A DNA stretch of 64,000 nt from [Actinomadura] parvosata subsp. kistnae (GCF_900323885.1 NZ_OOHJ01000018.1:4265001-4329000); one strand, 5' to 3'; counted from the stretch's first letter, positions 41,394 through 48,754 are shown. A program made the numbers and translations. Notes: a model not told the origin generated them from the letters alone.

Positions 41394-41471
41394 TAATGCG
41401 TATTAGTCCGGCAATTGTGAGACCGGACAGAACGGGACGTCAAGGGGTAATAGCTGAAGTAATCCGTATTA
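41394..41471 (-). promoter_or_regulatory. lacI-operon promoter with two LacI-type operators
   Basis: TAATGCGTATTA (41394-41405) and TAATCCGTATTA (41460-41471) differ at one base and share the central CG typical of LacI sites. Between them lies the minus-strand promoter TTGACG (41443-41438), 18 bp, CACAAT (41419-41414). The first operator falls just after the expected transcription start, the second upstream of the -35; centres are 66 bp apart. Confidence 0.75.
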
Positions 41472-41483
41472 GCAGATTCGGGG

Positions 41484-41530
41484 TTGCTTGGGCGGGCTTC
41501 CTGGCTCTATCTTGGAATAGTCGTTCCAAG
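41484..41530 (+). promoter_or_regulatory. Promoter and TetR-type operator of the tetR-ahpD pair
   Basis: TTGCTT (41484-41489), 18 bp, TATCTT (41508-41513). CTTGGAA (41511-41517) and TTCCAAG (41524-41530) are perfect 7-bp arms with a 6-bp spacer, overlapping the -10 end and transcription start. Confidence 0.7.
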
Positions 41531-41545
41531 TTAGGAGGAGGGCGC

Positions 41546-42187
41546 ATGCCGGACGTCAAGCACTTCGACCCCGACGCGGCGCTGGAGCAGGTGATGCGGC
41601 TGTTCTGGGAGCGCGGCGCCGACGTCACCGGCATCGCCGACGTCGTGCAGGCCACCGGCCTCAGCCGGTCCAGCCTGTACGCGACCTTCGGCGGCAAGGA
41701 ACGCCTCCAGGCCGCCGCGCTCGGCCGCTACCTGGAGCGGCGGTCGCGGCCCGTGTTCGACGCCCTCGCCGCCGACCGGCGCGGCCTGCCCGCCATCGCG
41801 AGCTTCTTCGAGCAACTGGTCGCGGCCCGCTGCACCGGCGAGCACGCCCGCTGGGGCTGCCTCGTCACCAATACCCACACCGGTGCCGGCCGCGAGCTGC
41901 CCGAGGTCCGCCAGGTCCTCGACGCCCACCACGCCGAGCTGCGCGCGGCCATGCGGGCCGCGCTCACCGTGGCCGCCGGCCTCGGCCAGGTGCGCCCCGG
42001 GCTCGACGCGGACGCCGCCGCCGAGACGCTGGCGCTGCTGGCCTACGGGGTCAACCTGCGCTCCCGGGCCGGCGCCGACCCCGGCGACCTGCTCGCCGGC
42101 GTCCGCGCCGTCCTGGACGGCTTCGCCCGCACTGTCACCGAGACCGCCACTGAGCCTGTTACTGACACTGTCACTGAGGAGAGATGA
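41546..42187 (+). CDS. TetR-family regulator of an AhpD-like gene
   Basis: A 213-residue protein: FDPDAALEQVMRLFWERGADVTGIADVVQATGLSRSSLYATFGGKERL is the TetR helix-turn-helix (residues 6-52), of the subfamily with FW at the second helix; the C-terminal domain has CTGEHARWGCLVTNTHTGAG. ATG 41546 has a very good Shine-Dalgarno (TTAGGAGGAG). The stop overlaps the ahpD-like start as ATGA, so both are co-translated. A 20-bp inverted repeat in the promoter suggests autorepression. TetR/AhpD-like pairs usually respond to electrophiles or oxidants. The C-terminal tail VTETATEPVTDTVTEER is repetitive. Confidence 0.92.
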   Translation: MPDVKHFDPDAALEQVMRLFWERGADVTGIADVVQATGLSRSSLYATFGGKERLQAAALGRYLERRSRPVFDALAADRRGLPAIASFFEQLVAARCTGEHARWGCLVTNTHTGAGRELPEVRQVLDAHHAELRAAMRAALTVAAGLGQVRPGLDADAAAETLALLAYGVNLRSRAGADPGDLLAGVRAVLDGFARTVTETATEPVTDTVTEER

Positions 42188-42744
42188 TGACCGAGTTCCG
42201 CGTCTACGACGAGAGCGACGCCCCCGAGGCGGCCCGCCCGATGCTGGCGGCCGCCAAGAAGCGCATGGGCTTCGTGACCACGCTCAACGGGGTGATGGCC
42301 GAGTCGCCCGAGCTGCTCGCCGGCTACAACGCGCTGGCCGAGCAGTTCGGCAGGTCCTCCCTGCCGGGGCCGGCCAAGCACGTCGTGTGGATCACCGCCA
42401 GCGTGGAGAACGGCTGCGAGTACTGCGTGGCCGCCCACTCCACCCTCGCGCTGCGCGCCCGCGTCCCCGCCGAGGTGGTGGAGGCGCTGCGGGCGGGCAA
42501 GCCGCTGGAGGACGAGGCGCTTGAGGCCGCCCGCCGCCTCACCCACGCGATGGTCTCCCAGCGCGGCTGGGTGGACGACGCCGAGGTCGAAGCCTTCCTG
42601 ACGGCCGGCTACACCCGCCGGCACGTGCTCGACATCGTGCTCGGGGTCGGCATGAAGACCCTGTCGAACTACACCAACCACCTCGCCCACACCCCGCTCG
42701 ACCCGGCCTGGCAGGGCCAGGAGTGGACGCGCACCGCGAGCTGA
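42184..42744 (+). CDS. Carboxymuconolactone-decarboxylase/AhpD-like peroxidase-family protein
   Basis: A 186-residue protein with the AhpD-type core VVWITASVENGCEYCVAAHSTLAL: the C-x-x-C pair and a following histidine are the redox site of alkylhydroperoxidase-like proteins. The helices before and after (ELLAGYNALAEQFG; RHVLDIVLGVGMKTLSNYTNHLA) agree with the family. It probably reduces peroxides with an unknown thiol donor. It is translationally coupled to tetR. Its end is 20 bp from the convergent arsR-type gene, separated only by 15-bp repeats. Confidence 0.9.
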   Translation: MMTEFRVYDESDAPEAARPMLAAAKKRMGFVTTLNGVMAESPELLAGYNALAEQFGRSSLPGPAKHVVWITASVENGCEYCVAAHSTLALRARVPAEVVEALRAGKPLEDEALEAARRLTHAMVSQRGWVDDAEVEAFLTAGYTRRHVLDIVLGVGMKTLSNYTNHLAHTPLDPAWQGQEWTRTAS

Positions 42745-42754
42745 CCCTTTCAGG

Positions 42755-42793
42755 GGGACGACTCCTAAAGGGACGACTCCTGAAGGGACGGAG
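42755..42793. repeat. 15-bp tandem repeat covering the arsR stop codon
   Basis: GGGACGACTCCTAAA (42755-42769), GGGACGACTCCTGAA (42770-42784), then GGGACGG. The minus-strand arsR stop TAG lies at 42767-42765, so the last codons recur after the stop. Confidence 0.85.
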
Positions 42794-43124
42794 ACACGGC
42801 CACCTGGTGGCCGACGTCCTCGTCCTCGGCCGCGGCGAGCACCGCCGGCAGCAGCCCCGGATAGCGGGCCTGCAGCTCTTCGCGGCGCAGCACCACGAAG
42901 CAGCGGGTGCCCTCCTGGCGGGTGCGGGTCAGCCCGGCGTCACGCAGCACCTTCAGATGGTGGCTGAGGGTGGACTTGGCGACCGGCGCCCGCAGCTCGC
43001 CCCAGCCGCGCTCCTGGCCGTCGGCCAGCACCCGCACCAGCCCGACCCGGATCGGGTCACTGAGGGCGGCCATCACCCCCATCAATGTGATCTCCCCGGT
43101 CTCGGGGTGATGTGCCCGTCTCAT
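42765..43124 (-). CDS. ArsR-type winged-helix regulator of an SDR gene
   Basis: A 119-residue protein: GVMAALSDPIRVGLVRVLADGQE, ELRAPVAKSTLSHHLKVLRDAGLTRTRQEGTRCFVVLRREEL is the classic ArsR helix-turn-helix and wing. No cysteine pair for metal binding is present, so it probably senses something other than arsenic or heavy metals. It diverges from a short-chain dehydrogenase. The shared 53-bp region contains a 27-bp palindrome. TACCAT lies 6 bp before ATG 43124. The C-terminal codons are duplicated in 15-bp repeats. Confidence 0.92.
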   Translation of the reverse strand: MRRAHHPETGEITLMGVMAALSDPIRVGLVRVLADGQERGWGELRAPVAKSTLSHHLKVLRDAGLTRTRQEGTRCFVVLRREELQARYPGLLPAVLAAAEDEDVGHQVAVSPSLQESSL

Positions 43125-43130
43125 CTACCC

Positions 43131-43166
43131 ATGGTAGCTTGTTCGATGTTTCACGAACATCGAACA
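43131..43166. promoter_or_regulatory. 27-bp palindromic operator between arsR and SDR genes
   Basis: TGTTCGATGTT (43140-43150) and AACATCGAACA (43156-43166) are perfect 11-bp arms with a 5-bp spacer. The minus-strand -10 TACCAT (43136-43131) is 6 bp before ATG 43124. The operator covers the -35 zone of arsR and lies upstream of the SDR start at 43178. Confidence 0.75.
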
Positions 43167-43177
43167 GGAGGGGTGCC

Positions 43178-43942
43178 GTGACCACCGCGTCCACCAGCCG
43201 GCTGCGGGGCCAGGCCGTGATCGTGACCGGCGCGGGCTCCGGCATCGGCAGGGCCGCCGCGCTAGCCTTCGCCCGCGCCGGAGCACACGTGCTCGCCGTC
43301 GGCCGCCGCGCCGACGCCCTGCGCCAGACCGCCGACCGGCATCCCGGCATCGCCACCCTGCCCGCCGACATCACCGCCGACGGTGCCGCGCAGGAGGTGA
43401 TCGACGCGGCGGCCGGGCGCTGGGGCCGCCTGGACGTGCTGGTCAACAACGCCGGCGCCACCACCGTCATGCCGCTCGCCGACACCGACGCCCGGCGCGT
43501 CGCCGACCTGCTCGCACTCAACGTCACCGCCCCCAGCCTGCTCGCCCGCGCCGCGCTCCCGCACCTGCGCGCCGCCCGCGGCGCGATCGTCAACATCTCC
43601 AGCACGTACGGCCACCGCCCGCTGCCCGGCGCCGCCCACTACGCCGCCTCCAAGGCCGCCATCGAGCAGCTCACCCGCAGCTGGGCGCTGGAGCTGGCCG
43701 CCGACGGCATCCGCGTCAACGCCCTGGCCCCCGGCCCCACCGAGAGCGAGGCCCTGACCGCCGCCGGCCTGCCGGACGCCGTCGTCGAGCAGATCAAGCG
43801 GGACGAGACCGCCGCCATCCCCCTCGGCCGCCGCGGCACCCCCGAGGAGGTGGCCGCCTGGATCGTCCACCTCGCCGACCCCGCCGCCACCTGGATCACC
43901 GGCCAGGTCCTCACGGTCGACGGCGGCCTGGAGCTCACCTGA
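43178..43942 (+). CDS. Short-chain dehydrogenase/reductase
   Basis: A 254-residue classical SDR: cofactor motif VTGAGSGIGRAAAL (TGxxxGIG) near residue 17, VLVNNAGATTV near 87 (NNAG), catalytic serine in NISSTYGH, YxxxK as YAASKAAIEQL, and ALAPGPTESEAL. All active-site residues are present. An arginine pair after the cofactor loop (GRRADAL) suggests NADP(H). GTG 43178 is preceded by AGGAGGGG. It diverges from an ArsR-type regulator with a strong palindrome between them. Substrate unknown. Its 3' end lies in a 43-bp repeat array. Confidence 0.93.
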   Translation: MTTASTSRLRGQAVIVTGAGSGIGRAAALAFARAGAHVLAVGRRADALRQTADRHPGIATLPADITADGAAQEVIDAAAGRWGRLDVLVNNAGATTVMPLADTDARRVADLLALNVTAPSLLARAALPHLRAARGAIVNISSTYGHRPLPGAAHYAASKAAIEQLTRSWALELAADGIRVNALAPGPTESEALTAAGLPDAVVEQIKRDETAAIPLGRRGTPEEVAAWIVHLADPAATWITGQVLTVDGGLELT

Positions 43943-44075
43943 GCTGGAGGCGGTCACGAGGCGTGGGAGCTCACCGGGCCTGAGACCCGGGGGCGGTCGC
44001 GAGGCGTGGCGGCTCACCCGGCCCGAGGCCCGGGGGCTGTTACGAGGCGCGGTGGCTCACCCGGCCCCAGGCGCG
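43930..44075. repeat. 43-bp tandem array bridging SDR and dehalogenase ends
   Basis: The segment GGCTCACC or AGCTCACC recurs at about 43933, 43969, 44012 and 44055 (spacing 36, 43, 43), with CCCGGGGGC and GCGAGGCGTGG-like parts between. The array contains both the SDR stop (43940-43942) and the minus-strand stop of the next gene (44057-44059). CCGGG/CCCGG pairs inside the unit can fold. Confidence 0.85.
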
Positions 44076-44938
44076 GCCGCGGGGCGGAGGAAGGCGAGGA
44101 GGGCCGCCGCCACCTCGTCCGGGGCCTCCTCGGCCATGTGGTGGCCGCTGCCGATCGAGTGCCCCGTCACGTCGGTGGCCCAGGTGCGCCAGATCGCCAG
44201 CGGGTCGCCGTACAGATCCACCATGTCGTCCTTCTCCGACCACAGGAACAGCGTCGGGCACGCGATCCGCCGCCCCGCCGCGCGGTCGGCGTCGTCCGCC
44301 GCCCGGTCCACCGTCAGGCCGGCGCGGTAGTCCTCGCACATGGCGTGCACCGTGGCCGGGTCGTGCACGGCCCGGCGGTAGTCCTCGTACGCCTCCCGCC
44401 CCATCTGCTCGGCCGTCCCCCGGTACCAGGCGTCGGGGTCGGCGTTGATGACCCGTTCGGCCGGCTTCTCGGTCTGGCCGAGGAAGAACCAGTGCCACCA
44501 CGCCGCGGCGAACCGCGCGTCCGCCCGGGCCAGCGCCTCGCCGATCGGGATGCCGTCCATCACGACCAGCCGCGTGACGACGTCGGGGTGGTCGGCGGCC
44601 AGGCGGTGGGCGACGTACGAGCCGCGATCGTGGCCCGCCACCGCGAACCGGTCGTGCCCCAGCTCCCGCATGAGCGCCACCATGTCGGCCGCCATGGCCC
44701 GCTTGGAGTAGGGCGTGTGGTCGGCGGTCGTCGGCGGCTTGCCGGAGCGTCCGTAACCGCGCAGGTCGGGGCAGACCACCGTGTGGTGCGGGGCGAGGAG
44801 CGGGGCCACGCGGTGCCAGGTGGCGTGGGTGCGGGGGTGGCCGTGCAGGAGCAGCAGCGGGCTGCCGGAGCCGCCGTACCGGACGTACAGCTCGGTCTCG
44901 CCCACGTCGATCATGCCGGTCTCGAAGTCGTCGAACAT
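44057..44938 (-). CDS. Haloacetate-dehalogenase-like alpha/beta hydrolase
   Basis: A 293-residue hydrolase: LLLLHGHPRTHATWHRVAP (HGHP), VCPDLRGYGRSGKP, nucleophile Asp104 in VAGHDRGSYVAHR, a WWHWFFLGQ segment that carries the His-Trp pair used by fluoroacetate dehalogenases to hold the halide, and the catalytic histidine in GSGHHMAEEAPDEV. The Arg directly after the nucleophile is kept; the second carboxylate-binding arginine (four after Asp) is tyrosine here. So dehalogenation of a small acid is plausible but not certain. It is monocistronic and convergent with the SDR gene. Confidence 0.87.
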   Translation of the reverse strand: MFDDFETGMIDVGETELYVRYGGSGSPLLLLHGHPRTHATWHRVAPLLAPHHTVVCPDLRGYGRSGKPPTTADHTPYSKRAMAADMVALMRELGHDRFAVAGHDRGSYVAHRLAADHPDVVTRLVVMDGIPIGEALARADARFAAAWWHWFFLGQTEKPAERVINADPDAWYRGTAEQMGREAYEDYRRAVHDPATVHAMCEDYRAGLTVDRAADDADRAAGRRIACPTLFLWSEKDDMVDLYGDPLAIWRTWATDVTGHSIGSGHHMAEEAPDEVAAALLAFLRPAAAPGAG

Positions 44939-45041
44939 CCGCCCGCCCCTACCCCTCGCCGCGCACGATCAACGAACGATCCGGCCGGGCGTGGCACAAT
45001 GGCGGCTTCCGATCATCCTTCTCGTTCGTCGCGGGCGGACC

Positions 45042-45785
45042 ATGTCACGGTGGCGGTACCTCCGGTGGTGGGCGGCGGCGTTCGCGGCCGGCCTGCTGAG
45101 CTTCCTGTCCTTGTGGTTGCCGGGGTGGTTCGAGGGCGACGGCGCGGTGGGCTGCGCGGGCTACGGACCCCTTCCCTCGGGCCTGGCCGCGCTGTGGTCC
45201 GAGGTGGAGACGATCTGGCTGGACCTGCGGCAGCACGTGGAGACCACCTACGGCTGGTTCCTGCCGAACGGGCTCCCTATGGCCGCCGTCCTGGTCTCGG
45301 GCGCGGCGGCGAGCCGCCCCGGACGCCGGCTCGCCACCCTGGCCGGGCTGGTCGCGGCCCTGCTCGTGACGGCGGTCGCGCTGCACTGGGCGCTCATGGC
45401 GTTCTCGTACTTCCTCCTGGCCGACTGCACGGGCTGGGAGGCGAGGCTGCTGCCGTGGATGGGCTGGCGCCTCCTCATGGCCGCCGGGTACGCCTGCACG
45501 ACCGTGCTGCTCCTCGCCGGCGTGCACGCGCGCCGGGCGGCGCCCGCGCAGGCCCGGCTCCAGGCCGGGCCGGGGCCTGACGGCGGGCCGGGGCGGGGGC
45601 CTGACGGCGGGCCGGGGCGGGGGCCTGACGGCGGGCCGGGCCGAGGGTCTGACGGCGGGCTGGGCCTGACGGCGGGCTGGGCCGGGGGCCTGACGGCGGG
45701 CTGGGCCGGGGGCCTGACGGCGGGCTGGGCCGAGGGTCTGACGGCGGGCCGGGCCGGGGGCTTGACGGCGGGCCGAGGCCGGGGG
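45042..45785 (+). CDS. Small membrane protein running into a 24-bp repeat array without a stop
   Basis: ATG 45042 opens a protein with three or four membrane helices (YLRWWAAAFAAGLLSFLSLWLPGW; LPMAAVLVSGAAAS; LAGLVAALLVTAVALHWALMAF; MGWRLLMAAGYACTTVLLLAGVHA). From about 45560 the frame enters the repeat array and becomes DGGPGRGP- and then LTAGWAGG-type repeats, and it stays open through the whole antisense of the next gene to 46793. The TGA triplet present in every repeat is never in frame. The coordinates given stop at the edge of ilvA because the rest is clearly antisense. The membrane part is not a family I know. Confidence 0.55.
45568..45780. repeat. 24-bp tandem array, about nine copies
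   Basis: Units of the kind GGGCCGGGGGCCTGACGGCG. The TGA in each falls at 45578, 45602, 45626, 45650, 45667, 45691, 45715, 45739 and 45763: spacing 24 bp, with one 17-bp step. The array lies between the convergent membrane-protein and ilvA genes. Confidence 0.92.
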
Positions 45786-46778
45786 TCAGGGGGCGGGCTG
45801 CGCCGGGGGGGCGGCCGCGCACAGGTCGGCGAAGCGGCGGGCGTCGATGTTGCCGCCGGAGACGATCACGCCCACGCGCCGCGGCACCCGCTCCACTCGC
45901 CCCGCCAGCAGGGCGGCGAGCGGGGTCGCGCCGCTGGGCTCGATGACGATCTTCAGGCGTTCGAAGGCCAGCCGCATCGCCGCGCGGATGTCGTCGTCGG
46001 AGACGAGGGCGACGTCGTCCACCAGGTGCTTGTTGATGGAGAACGTCAGCTCGCCCGGGATGTCGGCGGCCTGGCCGTCGGCGATCGTGCGCGGGACCGG
46101 GATGGACACGCGCGCGCCCGCCGCCAGCGACCGCTTGGTGTCGTCGCCCGCCTCCGGCTCGACGCCGATCACGCGGATGCCGGGCAGCAGGCCCTTGGCG
46201 GCCGTGGCGCTGCCCGCGATCAGCCCGCCGCCGCCGATGGGCACCAGCAGCGCGTCGAGGTCGCCGACCTCCTCGATCAGCTCCAGCGCGGCGGTGCCCT
46301 GGCCGGCGATGACGTGCGGGTGCTCGTACGGGGGAATCAGCGCGAGGCCGCGCTCGGCGGCCAGCGCCTCGCCGATGGCGACCCGGTCGCCGGTGTAGCG
46401 GTCGTAGGTGACGACCTCGGCGCCGTAGCCGGCGGTGGCCTCCCTCTTGGAGCGGGGGGTGTCCTCGGGCATGAGGATCACCGCCGTGCTGCCCAGCTCG
46501 CGCGCGGCCAGCGCCACGGCCTGGGCGTGGTTGCCCGAGGAGTACGCGGCGATGCCACGGGCCCGCTGCTGCGGCGTGAGCCGGGAGACGGCGTTGTAGG
46601 CGCCGCGGAACTTGAACGCGCCGACGCGCTGGAAGTTCTCGCACTTCAGGAACACCTCGGCGCCGACGAGGGCGTCGAGGGTGCGCGAGCGCAGGACGGG
46701 GGTGCGGTGGGCGACGCCCTTCAGCCGGGCGGCGGCGTCGTGGACGTCATCGAGGGTGACCGGAAGGGCGTTCGTCAT
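45786..46778 (-). CDS. ilvA: Threonine/serine ammonia-lyase (PLP-dependent)
   Basis: A 330-residue catabolic-type enzyme without a regulatory ACT domain. Landmarks: FLKCENFQRVGAFKFRGA, in which the last lysine before FRGA binds PLP, SSGNHAQAVALAA (cofactor-carboxylate loop), PEDTPRSKREAT, and GGGGLIAGSA (phosphate loop). It deaminates threonine to 2-oxobutanoate or serine to pyruvate; 2-aminoacrylate or the crotonate imine is released, which RidA (gene two upstream) hydrolyses. The ATG at 46778 overlaps the dauR stop as ATGA. The length and operon context suggest the tdcB-like catabolic role rather than isoleucine synthesis. Confidence 0.93.
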   Translation of the reverse strand: MTNALPVTLDDVHDAAARLKGVAHRTPVLRSRTLDALVGAEVFLKCENFQRVGAFKFRGAYNAVSRLTPQQRARGIAAYSSGNHAQAVALAARELGSTAVILMPEDTPRSKREATAGYGAEVVTYDRYTGDRVAIGEALAAERGLALIPPYEHPHVIAGQGTAALELIEEVGDLDALLVPIGGGGLIAGSATAAKGLLPGIRVIGVEPEAGDDTKRSLAAGARVSIPVPRTIADGQAADIPGELTFSINKHLVDDVALVSDDDIRAAMRLAFERLKIVIEPSGATPLAALLAGRVERVPRRVGVIVSGGNIDARRFADLCAAAPPAQPAP

Positions 46779-47440
46779 GCTTGCTGCTCCTGAGAGGTGT
46801 CGGATCCGCTGCGGGCCTGGGAGAGGTAGCTGTAGGCGGAGGCGCGGGAGATGCCGAGCCGGGCCGCGACCTGGGGGACCGCCCGGCGCACGGCGAACAC
46901 GCCGCGCTCGTCGAGGGTCCTGAACAGCTCCAGCCGTTCCTCGCGGCCGAGCTCCGCCCAGGGCTTGCCCTGGTCGAGCTGGTGGGCGTCGACGATGGCG
47001 GCCACCACCGAGTCGATGTCGTCGCCGAACGTCGTGGTGGGCGCGCCGGTGGGGGCGGCGAGTCCGGCCAGCTCCCCGATCAGCGCGTGCGCCTGGGTGA
47101 CGGCGGTGATGTCGAGGTTGACGCACAGGGCGCCGAACATGGTGCCCGCGCTGTCGCGCAGGACCATGGTGGAGGACTTGACGAGCTTGCCGTCCTTGGT
47201 GCGGGTGACGTAGTTGAGCTGGTCGCTCGCCTGGTCGCCGCGGGCGAGCAGGCCCATGCCGATCTCGCTCATCGAGCCGCCGACGCTGCGGCCGGTGACG
47301 GTGCCGGCGATGGCGACCACGGAGCTCTCCGGGCGGCGGAAGTCGTGCACCACCACTTCGCAGAACGAGCCGAGCGTCGCCACGATGCCGTCCACGACGG
47401 GGGTGAGCGCGGCGAGGATGGCGTCCTGCTCACGCTTCAC
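46775..47440 (-). CDS. dauR: YheO/DauR-type regulator with PAS-like and HTH domains
   Basis: A 221-residue protein. Residues 5-125 form a YheO-like PAS sensor (SFCEVVVHDFRRPESSVVAIAG; DKLVKSSTMVLRD-like GKLVKSSTMVLRDSAG; GALCVNLDIT). Residues 160-215 are an HTH_22 domain (RLELFRTLDERGVFAVRRAVPQVAARLGISRASAYSYLSQA). The best-known member, DauR, represses D-arginine catabolism. Here it is joined to ridA (11-bp overlap) and ilvA (4-bp overlap), so it probably controls amino-acid deamination. The promoter palindrome at 47833-47861 is its likely operator. The symbol is by family resemblance. Confidence 0.85.
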   Translation of the reverse strand: MKREQDAILAALTPVVDGIVATLGSFCEVVVHDFRRPESSVVAIAGTVTGRSVGGSMSEIGMGLLARGDQASDQLNYVTRTKDGKLVKSSTMVLRDSAGTMFGALCVNLDITAVTQAHALIGELAGLAAPTGAPTTTFGDDIDSVVAAIVDAHQLDQGKPWAELGREERLELFRTLDERGVFAVRRAVPQVAARLGISRASAYSYLSQARSGSDTSQEQQA

Positions 47441-47795
47441 CGGCGGGCTCCTCCCGTACGCGGGCGAGTGCCTCGATCTCGATGGCGCCGCCGTACGGGA
47501 GCGAGGCGACGCCGACGCAGCTCCGGGCGGGGCGCGGCGGGCTGAAGAACCCCTCGTAGGCGGCGTTGAGCCGGGACCGGTCGGCGATGTCGGTCAGGTA
47601 GGCGACCACCTTGATCACGTCGCCGCGGCCGGCCCCGGCGGAGCGCAGCGCCGCGTCGAGGTTGGCGAACGCCTGCGCGCACTCGGCGTCGAACCCGCCG
47701 GGCACCAGCACGCCGGGCTCGCTCACGCCGAGCCGGCCCGAGACGGCCACCAGGTCGCCGCTGCGGAACGCCGTCGAGTAAGGGTGCTCATCCAC
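47430..47795 (-). CDS. RidA-family enamine/imine deaminase
   Basis: A 121-residue protein of the RidA (YjgF/YER057c) family: DLVAVSGRLGVSEPG, FANLDAALRSAGAGRGDVIKVVAYLTD, and the active-site arginine in RPARSCVGVASLPYGGAIEIEALA with the downstream glutamate. It hydrolyses reactive enamines or imines formed by PLP enzymes such as the threonine ammonia-lyase encoded in the same operon. GTG 47795 is preferred since GGAGG lies 7 bp upstream; an ATG at 47816 is possible but has no ribosome site. It leads ridA-dauR-ilvA. Its 3' end overlaps dauR by 11 bp. Confidence 0.92.
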   Translation of the reverse strand: MDEHPYSTAFRSGDLVAVSGRLGVSEPGVLVPGGFDAECAQAFANLDAALRSAGAGRGDVIKVVAYLTDIADRSRLNAAYEGFFSPPRPARSCVGVASLPYGGAIEIEALARVREEPAGEA

Positions 47796-47826
47796 GTGGG
47801 TCCTCCAGAAGAACATCTCTGGACGA

Positions 47827-47861
47827 ACCGTACACTGCTTGGACTGAATGTCCAAGCAGTG
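47827..47861 (-). promoter_or_regulatory. ridA-dauR-ilvA promoter inside a 29-bp perfect palindrome
   Basis: CACTGCTTGGAC (47833-47844) and GTCCAAGCAGTG (47850-47861) are 12-bp perfect arms with a 5-bp spacer. Minus-strand TGGACA (47854-47849), 16 bp, TACGGT (47832-47827) gives a promoter whose -35 and spacer lie within the palindrome. Confidence 0.75.
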
Positions 47862-47881
47862 GATCGACGCTCTCTGTACGG

Positions 47882-48754
47882 TCACCCCGCCGCCGGGACG
47901 AGCCGGAAGGTTTCACCGTCCCGCTCCACGAGGCCGCCGGTGGGCGCGGGGAAGTGGCTGCCGAGCAGCAGCGTGCCCGTGCCGGCCAGCGAGGCGAGCA
48001 GCCGCCGCCGGGTCTCGACCGCCTGCCGCGGGTCGATGTCCACGCAGCTCGTGATGTCGGGACGGCGGAGCTGCACGGGGTGGTGCACGCAGTCGCCGGT
48101 GATCAGCGCGGCGCCGTCGCCGAGGGACACCGCCACGTGGCCCGGCGTGTGACCCGGCGTGGGCAGGAGCCGTACGCCGGGCGCGACCTCCACGCCCTGC
48201 GGCGGCACGTCGGCGAGGTCCAGCAGGCCCGCGTCCCTGATGGGGTGCACGGAGTCGCGGAACATGGCCTTGCGGGGCTCGTCCATGTCGGCCGCCGCCC
48301 AGTGGTCCCATTCGGCCCGGGAGGTGACGTACCGGGCGTTGGGGAAGGTGGGGATCCAGTCCGCGCCGTCCGGGCGGGTGTTCCAGCCGACGTGGTCGGT
48401 GTGCAGGTGGGTGAGGACGACGAGGTCGATGTCCTCGGGGGAGTGGCCGGCGGCGGCGAGGCGGCTCAGGTACGGGGTGTCGAGGTCGTGCCAGGCGGGG
48501 TTGGCGCGGGTCTTGCCGTTGCCGATGCCGGTGTCGACGAGCACCCGCAGGCCGCCGGTGGTGATGGCGAAGCTGTGCGTGGTCAGGCGCAGGGTGCCGC
48601 GGTCGTCGGCGAAGCCGGGTCGTAGCGACGGCTCGCCGGACACCAGGTCGGGGGTGGCGTCCGGGAGCAGCCAGGGGCCGGTCTGGGGTGGCAACTCCGT
48701 CTCGTCGATGCGCTGGATGACGAGGTCGCCGGCGGTCCAGGAGTCGGCGGGCAT
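47882..48754 (-). CDS. Metallo-beta-lactamase-fold hydrolase (AttM/lactonase-like)
   Basis: A 290-residue MBL protein with the zinc motif DLVVLTHLHTDHVGWNTRP (HxHxDH), a later histidine in LLPTPGHTPGHVAVSL, aspartate in ALITGDCVHHPVQLRRP, and a final histidine in LLLGSHFPAPTGG. The pattern and length fit the AttM-like lactonase/alkylsulfatase-like cytosolic branch; no signal peptide is present. ATG 48754 has GGGAGA 8 bp upstream. It precedes the ridA operon on the same strand but is separated from it by the palindromic promoter, and it diverges from the AtzG-like/amidase genes. Substrate unknown. Confidence 0.87.
   Translation of the reverse strand: MPADSWTAGDLVIQRIDETELPPQTGPWLLPDATPDLVSGEPSLRPGFADDRGTLRLTTHSFAITTGGLRVLVDTGIGNGKTRANPAWHDLDTPYLSRLAAAGHSPEDIDLVVLTHLHTDHVGWNTRPDGADWIPTFPNARYVTSRAEWDHWAAADMDEPRKAMFRDSVHPIRDAGLLDLADVPPQGVEVAPGVRLLPTPGHTPGHVAVSLGDGAALITGDCVHHPVQLRRPDITSCVDIDPRQAVETRRRLLASLAGTGTLLLGSHFPAPTGGLVERDGETFRLVPAAG

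Noticed and set aside
45568-45780. Repeat array as CRISPR
   Set aside because: Units abut one another with no spacers, and no cas genes are near. It is a minisatellite.
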